Part shown: positions 5,842-5,922 of the stretch, piece after piece
Numbering within the stretch: position 1 is the stretch's first letter
How the letters are laid out: each line of letters begins with the position of its first letter
NCBI GenBank assembly: GCA_038229875.1
Contig: JBBROA010000176.1
Coordinates: forward strand, 1 to 5,922
Length of the DNA stretch: 5,922 bases
Reading direction: 5' to 3'
Origin: JALYUA01 sp038229875
Lineage (GTDB): Bacteria; Acidobacteriota; Thermoanaerobaculia; UBA5066; Gp7-AA6
Program-made: the position numbers and the translations under genes
The notes under the pieces: generated by a model
What the model saw: the letters and a program-made list of their open reading frames with translations, nothing else
What the model was told of the DNA's origin: nothing
Database searches by the model: none

Positions 5842-5922
5842 TCAGTTATAGGCCACCGTCACCTGATAGGTGCCCGTGTAGCTGCCCGCGGCCTGGTTGA
5901 TCCCGACGGAGAGCGTCGCACC
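5842..5922 (-). CDS. DUF4402-type secreted (pilin-like) protein, C-terminal fragment
   Basis: Only the last 26 codons and the TGA stop (5844-5842) lie in the window; the start is beyond the right edge. Reading the minus strand from 5922 gives a tail with 'GATLSVGINQAAGSYTGTY' followed by QVTVAYN. This matches, position for position, the tails of the two complete genes downstream (GGTLHVGANQAQGFYSGAF... and GATLHVEPGQRAGNYVGTF...), so the three are paralogues. That terminal pattern (G-T-L-x-V, then Q/N-x-x-G-x-Y-x-G, then V-T-V) is what I know as the end of the DUF4402 family, small secreted beta-sandwich proteins often found next to PapD-like chaperones. The final VTVAYN strand with a penultimate-region Tyr resembles the last strand of chaperone-usher pilins. 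The role as a fibre subunit, possibly the first or major one, is inferred from position. Everything upstream of the tail is unseen. Confidence 0.8.
   Translation of the reverse strand, partial: GATLSVGINQAAGSYTGTYQVTVAYN

Overview
The window is GC-rich and every supportable gene reads on the minus strand, so the order of transcription is from high to low coordinates. The contents point to a high-GC diderm (Gram-negative-type) bacterium: secreted proteins with Sec signal peptides, a periplasmic chaperone and an outer-membrane beta-barrel. The phylum cannot be fixed from the sequence. An environmental lineage such as Acidobacteriota or Myxococcota is a guess.

In transcription order the layout is: (1) the last 26 codons of a DUF4402-type secreted protein entering from the right edge (5842-5922); (2) a 159-bp gap with a GC-rich hairpin; (3) a complete DUF4402-type protein of 168 aa (5176-5682); (4) a second complete one of 185 aa (4622-5179) whose GTG start overlaps the previous stop by 4 nt; (5) a 326-bp gene-free stretch, most of it bounded by a perfect 18-bp inverted repeat (4350-4367 and 4604-4621); (6) a PapD-like periplasmic chaperone of 335 aa (3288-4295) with a Gln-Ala hexanucleotide-repeat linker after its signal peptide; (7) an 889-aa usher-like outer-membrane protein (618-3287) that begins on the codon after the chaperone stop, in the same frame; (8) 85 bp downstream, a decayed IS481-family transposase (532 to 1) running off the left edge.

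The likely joint role of items 1-7 is an atypical chaperone-usher surface-fibre locus. The DUF4402 proteins would be the fibre subunits (all share a C-terminal 'G-Y-x-G-x-F/Y-x-V-T-V' strand), the chaperone would hold them in the periplasm, and the barrel protein would export them. The usher-like protein is recognised by layout and partial motifs, not by a classical PapC/FimD signature, so its assignment is an inference. The most interesting observations are the same-frame chaperone-TAA-TTG-usher junction, the inverted-repeat-bounded element between subunit and assembly genes, the unusual usher architecture with a calcium-loop-like motif, and the expandable QA tract.
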